Under the pieces are notes generated by a model. That model was not told where the DNA came from, searched no databases, and was given only the letters and a program-made list of their open reading frames with translations. DNA of 40,808 nt from Chloracidobacterium sp. UBA3360 (GTDB taxonomy: Bacteria > Acidobacteriota > Blastocatellia > Pyrinomonadales > Pyrinomonadaceae): the NCBI GenBank assembly GCA_002360555.1, contig DEQS01000083.1:1-40808 (forward strand), written 5' to 3'. The translations under genes were made by a program, and so were the position numbers. Positions within the stretch are counted from its first letter, which is position 1; every line of letters starts with the position of its first letter. Below, in pieces: positions 7,651-16,828 of this stretch.

Positions 7651-10600
7651 CTATTGAGGGCTTAAGACCAGATCCGTAACGTTGTCATTGATCGCCAGCA
7701 CCTGCGGTGCATACTGGAATCGACGTGAAACAACGCTCAGTATGTAGGTGTGGCCAGTCTCGACTGCCGGGAACCGGAATGTACCGTACGCTCCGGTAAA
7801 GACCGAGGTCTCATTGCCGCTCTCATCCCGCAATACGACACGAGCACCACGAAGTCCGCGGCCATCGGCCGTCGCAAGGACACGCCCCGAAACCTCGACA
7901 TCGGCTGCGGTGACCGCACAAGCATAGTCATTGGCCTCAAAGGTCAATTTCCAACCTGCAATCGTCGCAATGTCTCCACTAACGTCGTCAACACCATATA
8001 GGCTCCAGGTGCCGTTCATGTTTGCACCATCCGTGCCAAACACCGACGCGAATGTCGCTGCTCCAGCTGGCGCAGCTTCTAAATACGGCCCTGCAGGTGC
8101 GGGTGCCGCAAACGTATCGCCCGTTCCGTGGTTGGTCGGTTTCCACGTGCCGTTCAAGTTAGTGGCCGCAGTCGCAGGCATGCTTGCGGCCGCATCGTCC
8201 CTAATCACGACGACGGAGTTGACTTGTGTTGTGAACGAAGCTACGGCATCGGACATAAAGACATACTTTTGCCCTCCTGGTCCGACGAGCATCCAATCCA
8301 TATCACCCGGGTAAGTAGTGTTCAGGTTGGTCAGTTCCAAGATGATCTTTTTGTTACCTGAAAGCCCGGCAACATTGACCGTGCTCGGATACGGTGCCGC
8401 AACACCCGTAGTGCCAGTGCCAGGATTAGCTATCGCGCCTCCCGTAACCGTCACCGGTGCACCGCCGACCGGAACCCCAAGCGTAAAGGTGAATGTCTGC
8501 GGATTCAGAGCTCCGCTGGCGCTTGTTCCCGTTATATTTACCGTATGTTGGCTGCCGCAGGTCGAACCAGCCGGCACCGTGTAGGCGATCTGTCGTGTTA
8601 CGGTGGCCCCGTCGGCAATGTTGCCGTAATTTGCCGAACCGCCGCCAGTGATATTGCCTACAACGTTATTGATCGTTGCACCCGAACTATTGGTGATAGG
8701 TACAGACACTAGTACATTCTCACCCGGCTCAGGATATCCGTCATTGTCGCCAGTCGAATCACCGACTGAGATCGGGTTTGTAATGATCGCATTCGGAGCG
8801 TCAAATGCTTCAGTTACCGCCGTATTGTTCGCTCCTGTTCCCGCGTTTTGGATGCTGGCACTAAAACCCATGCCGCGAACGCGGAATCCTTCACGCACAT
8901 CTGAGACGTCCGCAGAAGCACTAGGGGCCAACGCCAACGCCGCGGCGGCTGCAATGATCGCATCCCGCTCTTGCAAGAAGGTCGGGCCGACCGGGGCTAA
9001 TTTCATACCGTCAGTGACAACCTGCAGGACACGGGTCGTGCCGGCATCAAAGCCAAGACGGGAGACCATTCGATTGCGTACTTCCCACAAAGCGCTGCTC
9101 CAGACCTCACCGAGGTTATGAACTTGATCGCACGCTTGTGACGCTGACGACGTGGAGATAACCGGGTTACGCGGAAACGCACTGCTTACAGCCGTCGATG
9201 TTGTTCCCAAAGTCGTATCGCAATTTGAATTGACATGCTTAAAGGTAAATGGATTATGCGGTAAGTTATTTGGCCCGCCGGTAAAGGTGATCGGAGCCCT
9301 AGGGAACCGACGAATACCGTGGTAGTAGTTACTCGTCATCCCGCCTAACTGAAAGGTTGCGTAACCGCCGGTCGTATATACACCGTTGATTGGATCAGCT
9401 GATTCTGCAAGCAGGCTATAGCCATAAAAATCACCCCAGCCTTCGCCCATTCCGCGGGACATGTTGGTTGACAATCCTGACGCGTTGCCATGCAGTCGAT
9501 TAGACAGGCCATGCGTGTGCTCATGAATGATCACCTCCGCATCCGCCGTTCCGTCATAGTCAGGTGTCGGGCCGCTCCAGACATACATCTGCATTTTGCC
9601 GCGGCCGCCGTCGGCAGGCGTCGAAAAGTTTGCGTTATTTGTACACGGCTGAGACGGGCACGAGCTTCCAACTGTATTGTCTTGCCCCTCGGCCGAGACG
9701 CGGTCGTTTCCAGTTCCCTGGCCTGTAAAGTTGGTGGCTTGGAAATTTCTAGCAGCTTCAGTAAAGCCAAGACGATACATCACATCGTGATAACGGTTCA
9801 TCACATAAAACATCTGGATGACCGCACCGCGCTGTGCCTCAGTGGTCAACGGATCATCTCCCGGAGGAGGGCTTCCCGGTGCGGGATTCCAAGTCGAACT
9901 AAATGTGCGGCTCACGCCAGTAACTGTCGCATCAACGCCATCCGGAGTGGTGCGGTCAACACCCGCTTCAACAGCGTTACCATCCGTAACGTTTGCACCG
10001 TCAGTTATCCAACCATTGTTGTTAAATGTATTGGGAGCTTCGTTACCGATCAAGGTAACGTTGGTTCTGGTTCCAAGAGCCGCTTGTGTGTTGATCGGCC
10101 CGGTCGGACCGGGTGACAATGGTGCCGGGCTATCTGCCGCAAGGAAATATGAACTTGCACTGTTATATACCTGATAGGTCGCATTTTGCGTTTGATCGTC
10201 AGTGATATTTTTGTGCCAAAGTACCGTACCGGTGTTAGCATCGACGATCACGTAATATGCGGGATTTTTCCACATCAGGACGCGCCATGCGGGAACGGCG
10301 ACACCGGGCTCTAACGGAAAATACATTTTTTCAGCCGTTGTCGCCCAGTCACCCGATCCAAAAACCGCCTTAAGGTCTGTTGAGTTCTTTTCATTGGGAG
10401 CAAACTGATCTGTTCCTAGTTGATATTTAATGTGCGCAGCCGCAAAACGGACAGCGTTAGAAGGGTCGCCAAACTCGGTCGGGACCTTTGAATAGTCCAA
10501 ACCCGGCGCTAGGTTATTGATCACGCGGATCATTTCACCTCGTGCTGTGAAACCAGCTTTCACCTCGCCGCGAAAAACGGGCACGCCATTTATTCTCTGT

Positions 10601-11160
10601 TCAAGATGGACGAAAGAAAGGTTTCCGTCAGGATTGGTATAGTCGGCGGTCACATCAAGCGAATCGATCTGTCCGGCGTCCATACCGACCAAACTGTTGT
10701 ACTGCTTAATAAAACCACGAAGGATATCTGGCCTGTTGGCGGACTTATTGCGGCCCGTAAGCCACTGGATCGTCCTTTTTTGAACGTCAGGGCTTATGAC
10801 CTCAGGTATTCTAATGTCCGTATTGTATTCGACCTTAGCGTTTGGAAATCGCTGTTTTAGTTGTTGTTCACCGCGGACAAACTCGTCTCGAATATCAGCA
10901 ACTGCGACCGCGTCCTTTTGATTGGCACTACGATACTTTGATACGGTTTGCAGGAGTTCTTCGCTCTTTTCAATGCGAATATCATAGTCCTGCGGAATAC
11001 CTTCTTCAACGCTACTATTGCGCTGAAACAACCCTTTTTGTTTCGACCCTGCCGTTTGCGGCCAAAAACGCGGCCCGGCGATTAGCGCCGTGACAATAGC
11101 CAAAACGACTAAGCATAATAATATGCTCCAACGATTTTCCAAACCCGATCTCTTATACAT
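7651..11160 (-). CDS. M36 (fungalysin-type) zinc metallopeptidase, secreted, multidomain
   Basis: A protein of 1169 residues, exported through an N-terminal hydrophobic segment (about 12-30). Residues of roughly 60-330 resemble the FTP/PepSY propeptide of M36 enzymes (WKNPAYYVIVDANTGTVLW). The peptidase domain has the zinc motif HEHTH (546-550) followed by GMGEGWGDFYGYS, where Glu573 is the expected third zinc ligand. Next come a CARDB-like segment (about 790-890), a proprotein-convertase P-like domain (about 930-1080; GDMDWMLVGPGGQKYVF) and a carboxypeptidase-regulatory-like beta domain (1087-1169). The ATG at 11160 has GGAGGG upstream; an in-frame start at 11226 lacks support. The enzyme likely digests extracellular protein after propeptide removal. 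The last domain is shared with the next gene upstream. Confidence 0.9.
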   Translation of the reverse strand: MYKRSGLENRWSILLCLVVLAIVTALIAGPRFWPQTAGSKQKGLFQRNSSVEEGIPQDYDIRIEKSEELLQTVSKYRSANQKDAVAVADIRDEFVRGEQQLKQRFPNAKVEYNTDIRIPEVISPDVQKRTIQWLTGRNKSANRPDILRGFIKQYNSLVGMDAGQIDSLDVTADYTNPDGNLSFVHLEQRINGVPVFRGEVKAGFTARGEMIRVINNLAPGLDYSKVPTEFGDPSNAVRFAAAHIKYQLGTDQFAPNEKNSTDLKAVFGSGDWATTAEKMYFPLEPGVAVPAWRVLMWKNPAYYVIVDANTGTVLWHKNITDDQTQNATYQVYNSASSYFLAADSPAPLSPGPTGPINTQAALGTRTNVTLIGNEAPNTFNNNGWITDGANVTDGNAVEAGVDRTTPDGVDATVTGVSRTFSSTWNPAPGSPPPGDDPLTTEAQRGAVIQMFYVMNRYHDVMYRLGFTEAARNFQATNFTGQGTGNDRVSAEGQDNTVGSSCPSQPCTNNANFSTPADGGRGKMQMYVWSGPTPDYDGTADAEVIIHEHTHGLSNRLHGNASGLSTNMSRGMGEGWGDFYGYSLLAESADPINGVYTTGGYATFQLGGMTSNYYHGIRRFPRAPITFTGGPNNLPHNPFTFKHVNSNCDTTLGTTSTAVSSAFPRNPVISTSSASQACDQVHNLGEVWSSALWEVRNRMVSRLGFDAGTTRVLQVVTDGMKLAPVGPTFLQERDAIIAAAAALALAPSASADVSDVREGFRVRGMGFSASIQNAGTGANNTAVTEAFDAPNAIITNPISVGDSTGDNDGYPEPGENVLVSVPITNSSGATINNVVGNITGGGSANYGNIADGATVTRQIAYTVPAGSTCGSQHTVNITGTSASGALNPQTFTFTLGVPVGGAPVTVTGGAIANPGTGTTGVAAPYPSTVNVAGLSGNKKIILELTNLNTTYPGDMDWMLVGPGGQKYVFMSDAVASFTTQVNSVVVIRDDAAASMPATAATNLNGTWKPTNHGTGDTFAAPAPAGPYLEAAPAGAATFASVFGTDGANMNGTWSLYGVDDVSGDIATIAGWKLTFEANDYACAVTAADVEVSGRVLATADGRGLRGARVVLRDESGNETSVFTGAYGTFRFPAVETGHTYILSVVSRRFQYAPQVLAINDNVTDLVLSPQ

Positions 11161-11573
11161 CTTGTAACCCTCCGATAGAAATAGGCCGCCTTCCCTGCCC
11201 TGATAATTCGGGATAGAACCCGACAACTAGAACCACACCTCGAGTCCCTTGCAATCAAATATTTGCCGGATACCCGAAAAAAGATTCCGGACTATCCGTT
11301 GAGGCGGTCATTTTTGCCGTATTTTACAACAAGAATAGACTTCGCGGTCCGAGGGACTTCCTGTGGCTCGCGTGTTCTCAAAAAAATTAACTGCTATAGA
11401 AACTAGTTGCCAAAGTATAATCCGAAGACAATCTGCTGTCAATCAAAAGTGGATCGTTATGGAACGGCAATAAATAGTAGATGCGATCAGCTATGCGGTT
11501 TCGCCGCTGCATTTGCGCAAAAAAAGGCGGCCTTGCGGCCGCCTTTCTAGTGTTAATGCTTATCGAACCCTCC
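11161..11573. other. Intergenic region between two large secreted-protein genes
   Basis: This 413-bp region holds the ribosome binding site of the M36 peptidase gene at its left end and the terminator of the upstream gene at its right end. I found no convincing sigma-70 promoter, no small gene with coding character and no tRNA in between. The promoter of the peptidase gene must lie here if it is transcribed separately, which the terminator suggests. Confidence 0.5.
11523..11546. terminator. Intrinsic terminator
   Basis: Perfect 10-bp stem AAAGGCGGCC (11523-11532) and GGCCGCCTTT (11537-11546) with the four-base loop TTGC, 27 bases downstream of the stop of the large secreted protein gene on the minus strand. 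Confidence 0.85.
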
Positions 11574-14500
11574 CTATTCAGGAGTAAAGACAAGATCCAT
11601 TACGCTGTCGTTTATGGTCAACACTTGCGGTGCGTACTGGAAACGACGATTTCGGATAGTGACGACATAGGTATGTCCGGGCTCAACCTCGGCGAATCGG
11701 AAATTACCCATTGCCCCTGTCGTCGTATTGATCTCGTTGCCGTTCTCATCTCTGAGAGTGACAACGGCACCACGAAGCCCACGGCCACCTGCCGATGTCA
11801 GAACGCGGCCGGAAACCTCAACTCCGGCTGCTGTAGCACAACCACCGGTACCCGGAGCACACGCACCAGCGGTACGAGCGGCCCTAAGCCTCAATCCCGG
11901 TGTGATCGATGCCGTATTGAACGAGAACTGTGTAAACTGCGTTCCCGTCGACGCCGATTGTACGCCGATCGTCGCCGAGGCACCGTTTGCGCTTGCTACG
12001 CCCGTGAGGTTGTAGTAATACGAGAACGAGTCTGAATTTTCCTCAAACACCGTAGCGTGGTTTAACGTTTGGGCTGTACCGGTATCATCAAAATGCTGTC
12101 CGCGCCATTCAATGACCCACTGACGGGAAGGAGCAACACCAACGACCTGGGTATAAATGCCTCCGCTAGCGAAAGCTGTCGTACGCAGATCATGATCGTC
12201 CCAATATGGGAACAGCGATGCTGCGGCCGCGGGGAACGTCCCCGTTCCGGTGCCCGGAGCTGAAACAGGCAATGCGGCATTCGTCCATGCATTCGCCCCG
12301 GTTGCTGCGATCTGTATATTACCGTTAGTACTCACCGTGATCGTAGAACCGCCGTTAACCGGGGTGCCGTAGAGGCTAAAATTAAACCCGGCTGGAACCA
12401 CTAGAGGCACGGCCGCATCATCAGCCTGCGAACTAGCAACTAAAACTCCATTTGCCGGAACGCCCGGTATCGTATTACCAGTCGTCGAAGTAAACGTATA
12501 GTTTGGATTTGCCGCCTGGCCAACCGGCACTGCAAAGTTGATCACCTGAGGTGAAGTACCGCCCGTATATGTAACGGTCAGGGTCAAGTTAATACTTGTG
12601 AAACACGCAACCGAGCCATTTGTTGATATCTGGAACGGCGTCGTGTTCGTCTGAGTACCGCCGGCCGCGATGTCCGGATAAGCCGAGTTTGGCTGGGTGA
12701 TCGTTACATTAGGCGTAGTCGTCGAAAGAACAGCGCTGACCGCCGTGGCGTTACCGGTTCCGCTATTTGTAACCGGCAGGTTGATCGAATTACACTCATT
12801 TGGCTCAACCACCCCATTTCCGGTAGGTAGAGCAGGGGTCGTCGTAGGATCCAACACGGCTGCGGGTATCAAACAATAGTTTGCTACAGTATTGGCGCCA
12901 TTTGTGATGGTAACCGGTCCCGTAGCGCCCGCTCCGGATGTCCAACCGGCTTTAGTCGCGGTCGCAGTGTAACTGCCGCCAGGTGCCGTAACTGTGTAAG
13001 CTCCCGATCCGATCGAACCGCCAACATAACCGCCGGGGGCAAGAGTCACGGTTGCCCCGCTAATTGGAGCAGATGTTGCGCAATTGGTAACGTTGCCGGA
13101 AAGCGTACCAGTCGGGACGCCGCATGTCGGGAACTTAAAGCTGCCGACACGCAACCGCCACCCAGTGCCGCTTGTAACCGGATAGTATTCGTTAACATGC
13201 CAAAATGTACAGTCATCGGTCGGGTCGATAGACATACTGGTGTAGTCACCCCAACGATTGAGAGAGGTGGCCGAACCAGTGCCGTTCATGATCGATGCTT
13301 CGCCTTGCGGCATGGTTCCCAGCGGATCATTTACCAGTCGACCCGTGTAGAAAATACTCGGGTTCATTGTCGGGCTTGATGCACTGTAACCCATACCCAT
13401 GTTACCGCTGCCATCCATAGCGATGGCCCCCATCCAACGGTGTATACCGTCGGTTACGCCCGGCGAGAAAGTGCCCTCTTGGAAAATGACCGGACTACTG
13501 TTTGGGCTTCGGATCTCCCACCAGCGGATACCTGAAACCTCACCTCCGGGGCCGGTACCACCCGACACCGATTGGTTTGTAACAAGCGATTCGTGAGTAC
13601 CAAAATTACGATAAGCAAGCCGGAAAAGCGGGCGCTGTCTATATCCTAGGTGGTCGATCTGGTGTGTTGTACCCAGTTGTGGGATACAAGCTCGAGTTCC
13701 CCCGCAGCGAGCAAGGATAGAATTAAATGCTCCGACGGGAACGGTATTGGTCAGCACAAAAGATGAGCTGGCGGGAACTGCAAAATTAGCCGTAAATTTC
13801 CATATATTAATAGCGTCACTTGGTGATGTGTACGGTCCATTTGTGTCTTGGGTCCCAACAAAATAATTTGGACTTCCGGGTGGCGGTGGGGTTGTGCCAT
13901 CGAGGTCCGCCGGCAACAAACCGTCGCCAACCGATTCATCCGGAGTGGGTGGAGCCAAAAAAGAAAGAACTTGCGCCGCAGGGTTACCCGCCAATGCCTG
14001 TGTACGGTTGATCGCATAGGCTCCAACGCCCGCAAATCCCCCCGCATCAGGAAATTCACGCGTACTGATGTAATACGCATCCGACCACACACCCGCTTTG
14101 GGGTAATCCGGAAAATTCGACGTTCCTGTTTGGATGGCATAACGTGTATATGTTCCCGTAGGATCAGACGTCGTTGAGATAGCTACACAGACGAAATACG
14201 GTGCAGCCGCAGCCGTGAACTGCATGAGAAACCAACGGTCGGCAAGCTGATCGTAAAGGACGACAGGGTCACCCGCGTTCTCAGTCTGGCAAGCGCCGCC
14301 GAACCCGGAAAATAGGGTGTTGATATTAGCCGGCCCAAAAACTGATGTACCCGTTTTGGTAAAGATCTGAAACTGTGAATTCCACATCGTAACGACATGG
14401 TTTGGGCCAACGTCACCATTCGGGTCCGGTGGAGCAAACCCGGCGGTGCTGGTAGGAGAACCATCAAACGACACGATAGGATTTGGGATCTCACGATCTC

Positions 14501-14894
14501 CCAGAAATGACTGAACGACCGGGTCGTTTTTCCATTGTTCTTTCGGAATTTCCGGTACGCGGGGGATGATATCTCGTTCTTCATTTGGCCGCTTTGGAGT
14601 TTTTACACCGACTATCGGTTTCATATCGCGAAGTGGTATAGACGTATCCGACTTGGTGGGGGTGATCACACCGCGAAAGATGCCTTCGACGCGAGTAGCA
14701 GGTTTGGTTGATGCCGGTGTTGCTGTCGGCTGACCCGAATTCGCTGTTTGTTCCGCGTTCTTTTTAGCTCCGTCATTTTCGGCCGCATTGATCTGCCACG
14801 CCGCAATCCCAAAACCGGCAAGGCACAACACAACGCCTAACAAAAGAAACATTCTACGATTCAAAGCAACAAATGACCCAAGAGTTTTTTTCAT
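11574..14894 (-). CDS. Giant secreted protein with CARDB-like and carboxypeptidase-regulatory-like domains
   Basis: A 1106-residue protein with an N-terminal membrane or signal segment (MFLLLGVVLCLAGFGIAAW, about 15-33) and a Thr/Ala/Pro-rich linker. Residues about 140-590 contain FAPPDPNGDVGPNHVVTMWN and DPVVLYDQLADRWFLMQF, motifs seen in large secreted bacterial proteins of unknown role, probably a beta-propeller-like fold. A first regulatory-like beta domain follows (about 595-655; GTLSGNVTN), then a CARDB-like segment (about 665-760; GNGVVEPNECNSINLPVTN) and a long beta-rich region. The last 83 residues are a second regulatory-like domain about two-thirds identical to the end of the M36 peptidase. 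No catalytic motif was found. The start at 14894 has only a distant GGAGCG, so it is less certain. A surface adhesin or binding role is a guess. Confidence 0.75.
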   Translation of the reverse strand: MKKTLGSFVALNRRMFLLLGVVLCLAGFGIAAWQINAAENDGAKKNAEQTANSGQPTATPASTKPATRVEGIFRGVITPTKSDTSIPLRDMKPIVGVKTPKRPNEERDIIPRVPEIPKEQWKNDPVVQSFLGDREIPNPIVSFDGSPTSTAGFAPPDPNGDVGPNHVVTMWNSQFQIFTKTGTSVFGPANINTLFSGFGGACQTENAGDPVVLYDQLADRWFLMQFTAAAAPYFVCVAISTTSDPTGTYTRYAIQTGTSNFPDYPKAGVWSDAYYISTREFPDAGGFAGVGAYAINRTQALAGNPAAQVLSFLAPPTPDESVGDGLLPADLDGTTPPPPGSPNYFVGTQDTNGPYTSPSDAINIWKFTANFAVPASSSFVLTNTVPVGAFNSILARCGGTRACIPQLGTTHQIDHLGYRQRPLFRLAYRNFGTHESLVTNQSVSGGTGPGGEVSGIRWWEIRSPNSSPVIFQEGTFSPGVTDGIHRWMGAIAMDGSGNMGMGYSASSPTMNPSIFYTGRLVNDPLGTMPQGEASIMNGTGSATSLNRWGDYTSMSIDPTDDCTFWHVNEYYPVTSGTGWRLRVGSFKFPTCGVPTGTLSGNVTNCATSAPISGATVTLAPGGYVGGSIGSGAYTVTAPGGSYTATATKAGWTSGAGATGPVTITNGANTVANYCLIPAAVLDPTTTPALPTGNGVVEPNECNSINLPVTNSGTGNATAVSAVLSTTTPNVTITQPNSAYPDIAAGGTQTNTTPFQISTNGSVACFTSINLTLTVTYTGGTSPQVINFAVPVGQAANPNYTFTSTTGNTIPGVPANGVLVASSQADDAAVPLVVPAGFNFSLYGTPVNGGSTITVSTNGNIQIAATGANAWTNAALPVSAPGTGTGTFPAAAASLFPYWDDHDLRTTAFASGGIYTQVVGVAPSRQWVIEWRGQHFDDTGTAQTLNHATVFEENSDSFSYYYNLTGVASANGASATIGVQSASTGTQFTQFSFNTASITPGLRLRAARTAGACAPGTGGCATAAGVEVSGRVLTSAGGRGLRGAVVTLRDENGNEINTTTGAMGNFRFAEVEPGHTYVVTIRNRRFQYAPQVLTINDSVMDLVFTPE

Positions 14895-15070
14895 GATGAT
14901 ATTTAACGCTCCACTAAAAAATTTAGAGTTTTATGGCATCTATCAGCCAAGGTTCGGTCCCTACGCTTCCAATTAAGATTTTTTTAGAAACAACTATTTA
15001 TCAGCGATGCTTCTATTTTGAATAAGTGAATTTCGAGGAAATTTTAGCACAAAACGTGCCGAAAAACTAT

Positions 15071-15108
15071 TAAGCCCCGTAACTGACCTTCATCAATTAC
15101 GGGGCTTA
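15071..15108. terminator. Intrinsic terminator
   Basis: Perfect 12-bp stem TAAGCCCCGTAA (15071-15082) and TTACGGGGCTTA (15097-15108) with a 14-base loop. It lies 38 bases after the stop of the OmpA-family gene. On the minus strand the stem is followed by ATAGTTTTTC, giving a short U-run. Confidence 0.75.
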
Positions 15109-15145
15109 GTTTATTTTGAGGTACAACGAAGCTATTTAGCCTAAG

Positions 15146-16708
15146 TCATCGATCCGTCGGAACGAGGCTTAGTACCACCACCAAACGCCGGTTCTTTGCC
15201 CGGTTTGCGGCCGTAGTGTTTGGAAAAAGTGGTGAGCTAGCGCCATAACCTTTTGCTACGATGCGGCCCTCGTCGATACCCAGAGACGCAAACTTATCTG
15301 CAACCAGGTATGAACGCTTTTCAGTCATGGACTGCACCATCGTCGGGTCGCCAGCGTTATCAGTGTGCGATTCGACCGCTATCCGGTAATCTGGGTTGCT
15401 ATTGAGGATCTCAGCCAAAGATGTGAGTTTACCGTCAGCTTGTGGGACAAATGTGCTTGACCGCGTTCCGGTCCAAAGTGTCTCGGGCAAGGTCAAAACG
15501 ATCCCGCGCTCATTTTTCGCCACACTGCCATAGGTTTTGAGCGACGCGATAAGCTCGCCCTCGGCGGCCTTGATCTTTGCAGCTTTCGATTCACTTTGAC
15601 GCTGCTCCTCGATCGCTTGTTTTTCCTTTTCGGCGGCCGCAAGTTTGGCATTAGCAGTTTCTGCCTCGACTCGAACACGACCGAGTTCCTCACGGAGACG
15701 TCCATTTTCGTCGCGAAGGTCTTTGACCTGATTCGAATAGTTAATCGCGTCGCGCTCGGCAAGTTCGCGGTTGCGTGTCTCGCGGGCGAGTTCACCTTTA
15801 AGCTCAGTGATCTGATCTTGTGCTTCGGAATATCGATTTTCGGCGCTGCGGATCTCGGAATCGGTGCGGATCTTTTCGTTGCGTTTCTCACGAGCCTCTT
15901 TGCGTTGTATGGCAAGAGACTCTGCCTTTACCGCCGCACTGATCGACCGGCGGGCGGCTATATCGACAGTGTCCGAGTCGCGTTTCGCGTCGAACGCATT
16001 GATCGCGTTCTGCAGCAGCGTCACGGCTTCTGCCAATTCTGTCGCCGCATCACGGTCTGCGCCCGCATATTTCGCGAGAGCAATCGCTTGTCTTGCCTGC
16101 AATATTGCCGGCGGAGTCTTTGCATAGTCCGTCTCGGCTATCTCCGGCGTACGCGGGTCGCGAAAATAGTCGCTCGAATTACCAAAATACGTCACCGACG
16201 GGATCGTTCCGATACGCTTGCCGTTGGTTGTCGTCGGATACAGATTTTCCATCATTATCTGCTGGCTCGGACGAGTGACCATAAAATGCGGCTCGGCCGT
16301 AATAATGATAGCGAATGTCTGCAAAGGCGTCGTAACAGTGAGCTTAGAGTCAATAAAGAATATTCCGCTACGTTTTATTTCTCCGAGATTATCTGCCTGT
16401 CCGTCAGGCGAGATCGCCCAAACTACATACGTCGCATAGCCCGGTCCAAGTTCGAACGGGCGCGGCATTTTTTCGACTGAAAGATCGATTTTGGTTTGGC
16501 TTTTGGTTGTCCTTCTGACTCTCGCCTCGCCTTTCATTCTTGGAAACCGGGTGGTTCCCTTGAACTGAACATCGACCGTATCGTCCAGCGGATAAGTGAT
16601 CGCCGTCGTTCGGCGAGTAACATCGGCTTGCTGTCCAAAGGCAGAAAGAATCGATGCCGCCAACAAAAAAAGGATCGCCATCAACCTGGAAAAGCCGGTA
16701 TTGTTCAT
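15146..16708 (-). CDS. OmpA-family protein with periplasmic coiled coil
   Basis: A 520-residue exported protein. The signal peptide (MAILFLLAASILSAFGQ) is followed by a beta-rich N-terminal region (about 25-190), an alanine-rich helical part, a long coiled coil (about 265-385; ENRYSEAQDQITELKGELAR), and a C-terminal OmpA-like peptidoglycan-binding domain (about 405-510). That domain shows the hallmark VESHTDNAGDP, then TEKRSYLVADKFASLGID and RIVAKGYGASSP. The start at 16708 is set by GGAG about seven bases upstream; the in-frame start at 16750 adds a sequence without a signal. It likely tethers the outer membrane or a periplasmic complex to peptidoglycan. It is divergent from msbA across a 120-bp region. 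Confidence 0.85.
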   Translation of the reverse strand: MNNTGFSRLMAILFLLAASILSAFGQQADVTRRTTAITYPLDDTVDVQFKGTTRFPRMKGEARVRRTTKSQTKIDLSVEKMPRPFELGPGYATYVVWAISPDGQADNLGEIKRSGIFFIDSKLTVTTPLQTFAIIITAEPHFMVTRPSQQIMMENLYPTTTNGKRIGTIPSVTYFGNSSDYFRDPRTPEIAETDYAKTPPAILQARQAIALAKYAGADRDAATELAEAVTLLQNAINAFDAKRDSDTVDIAARRSISAAVKAESLAIQRKEAREKRNEKIRTDSEIRSAENRYSEAQDQITELKGELARETRNRELAERDAINYSNQVKDLRDENGRLREELGRVRVEAETANAKLAAAEKEKQAIEEQRQSESKAAKIKAAEGELIASLKTYGSVAKNERGIVLTLPETLWTGTRSSTFVPQADGKLTSLAEILNSNPDYRIAVESHTDNAGDPTMVQSMTEKRSYLVADKFASLGIDEGRIVAKGYGASSPLFPNTTAANRAKNRRLVVVLSLVPTDR

Positions 16709-16828
16709 ATATTTTCTCCAAAAAAGTAGCGCTTTTTGTAAAGATGCCATAGTTCTTTTGATAGTTGCAAGGATATCGCCATTGGCAACTCGTCGCTATC
16801 TACAGTATATTCAAGCTTTTGTTGACGA

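Noticed and set aside
9490..10116. 208-codon plus-strand open frame
   Set aside because: Antisense to the M36 peptidase, whose catalytic motif is encoded on the other strand; no independent coding evidence.
15596..16480. 294-codon plus-strand open frame
   Set aside because: It lies antisense to the OmpA-family gene; its translation is rich in Arg and Cys in the pattern of a shadow frame and has no recognisable domain.
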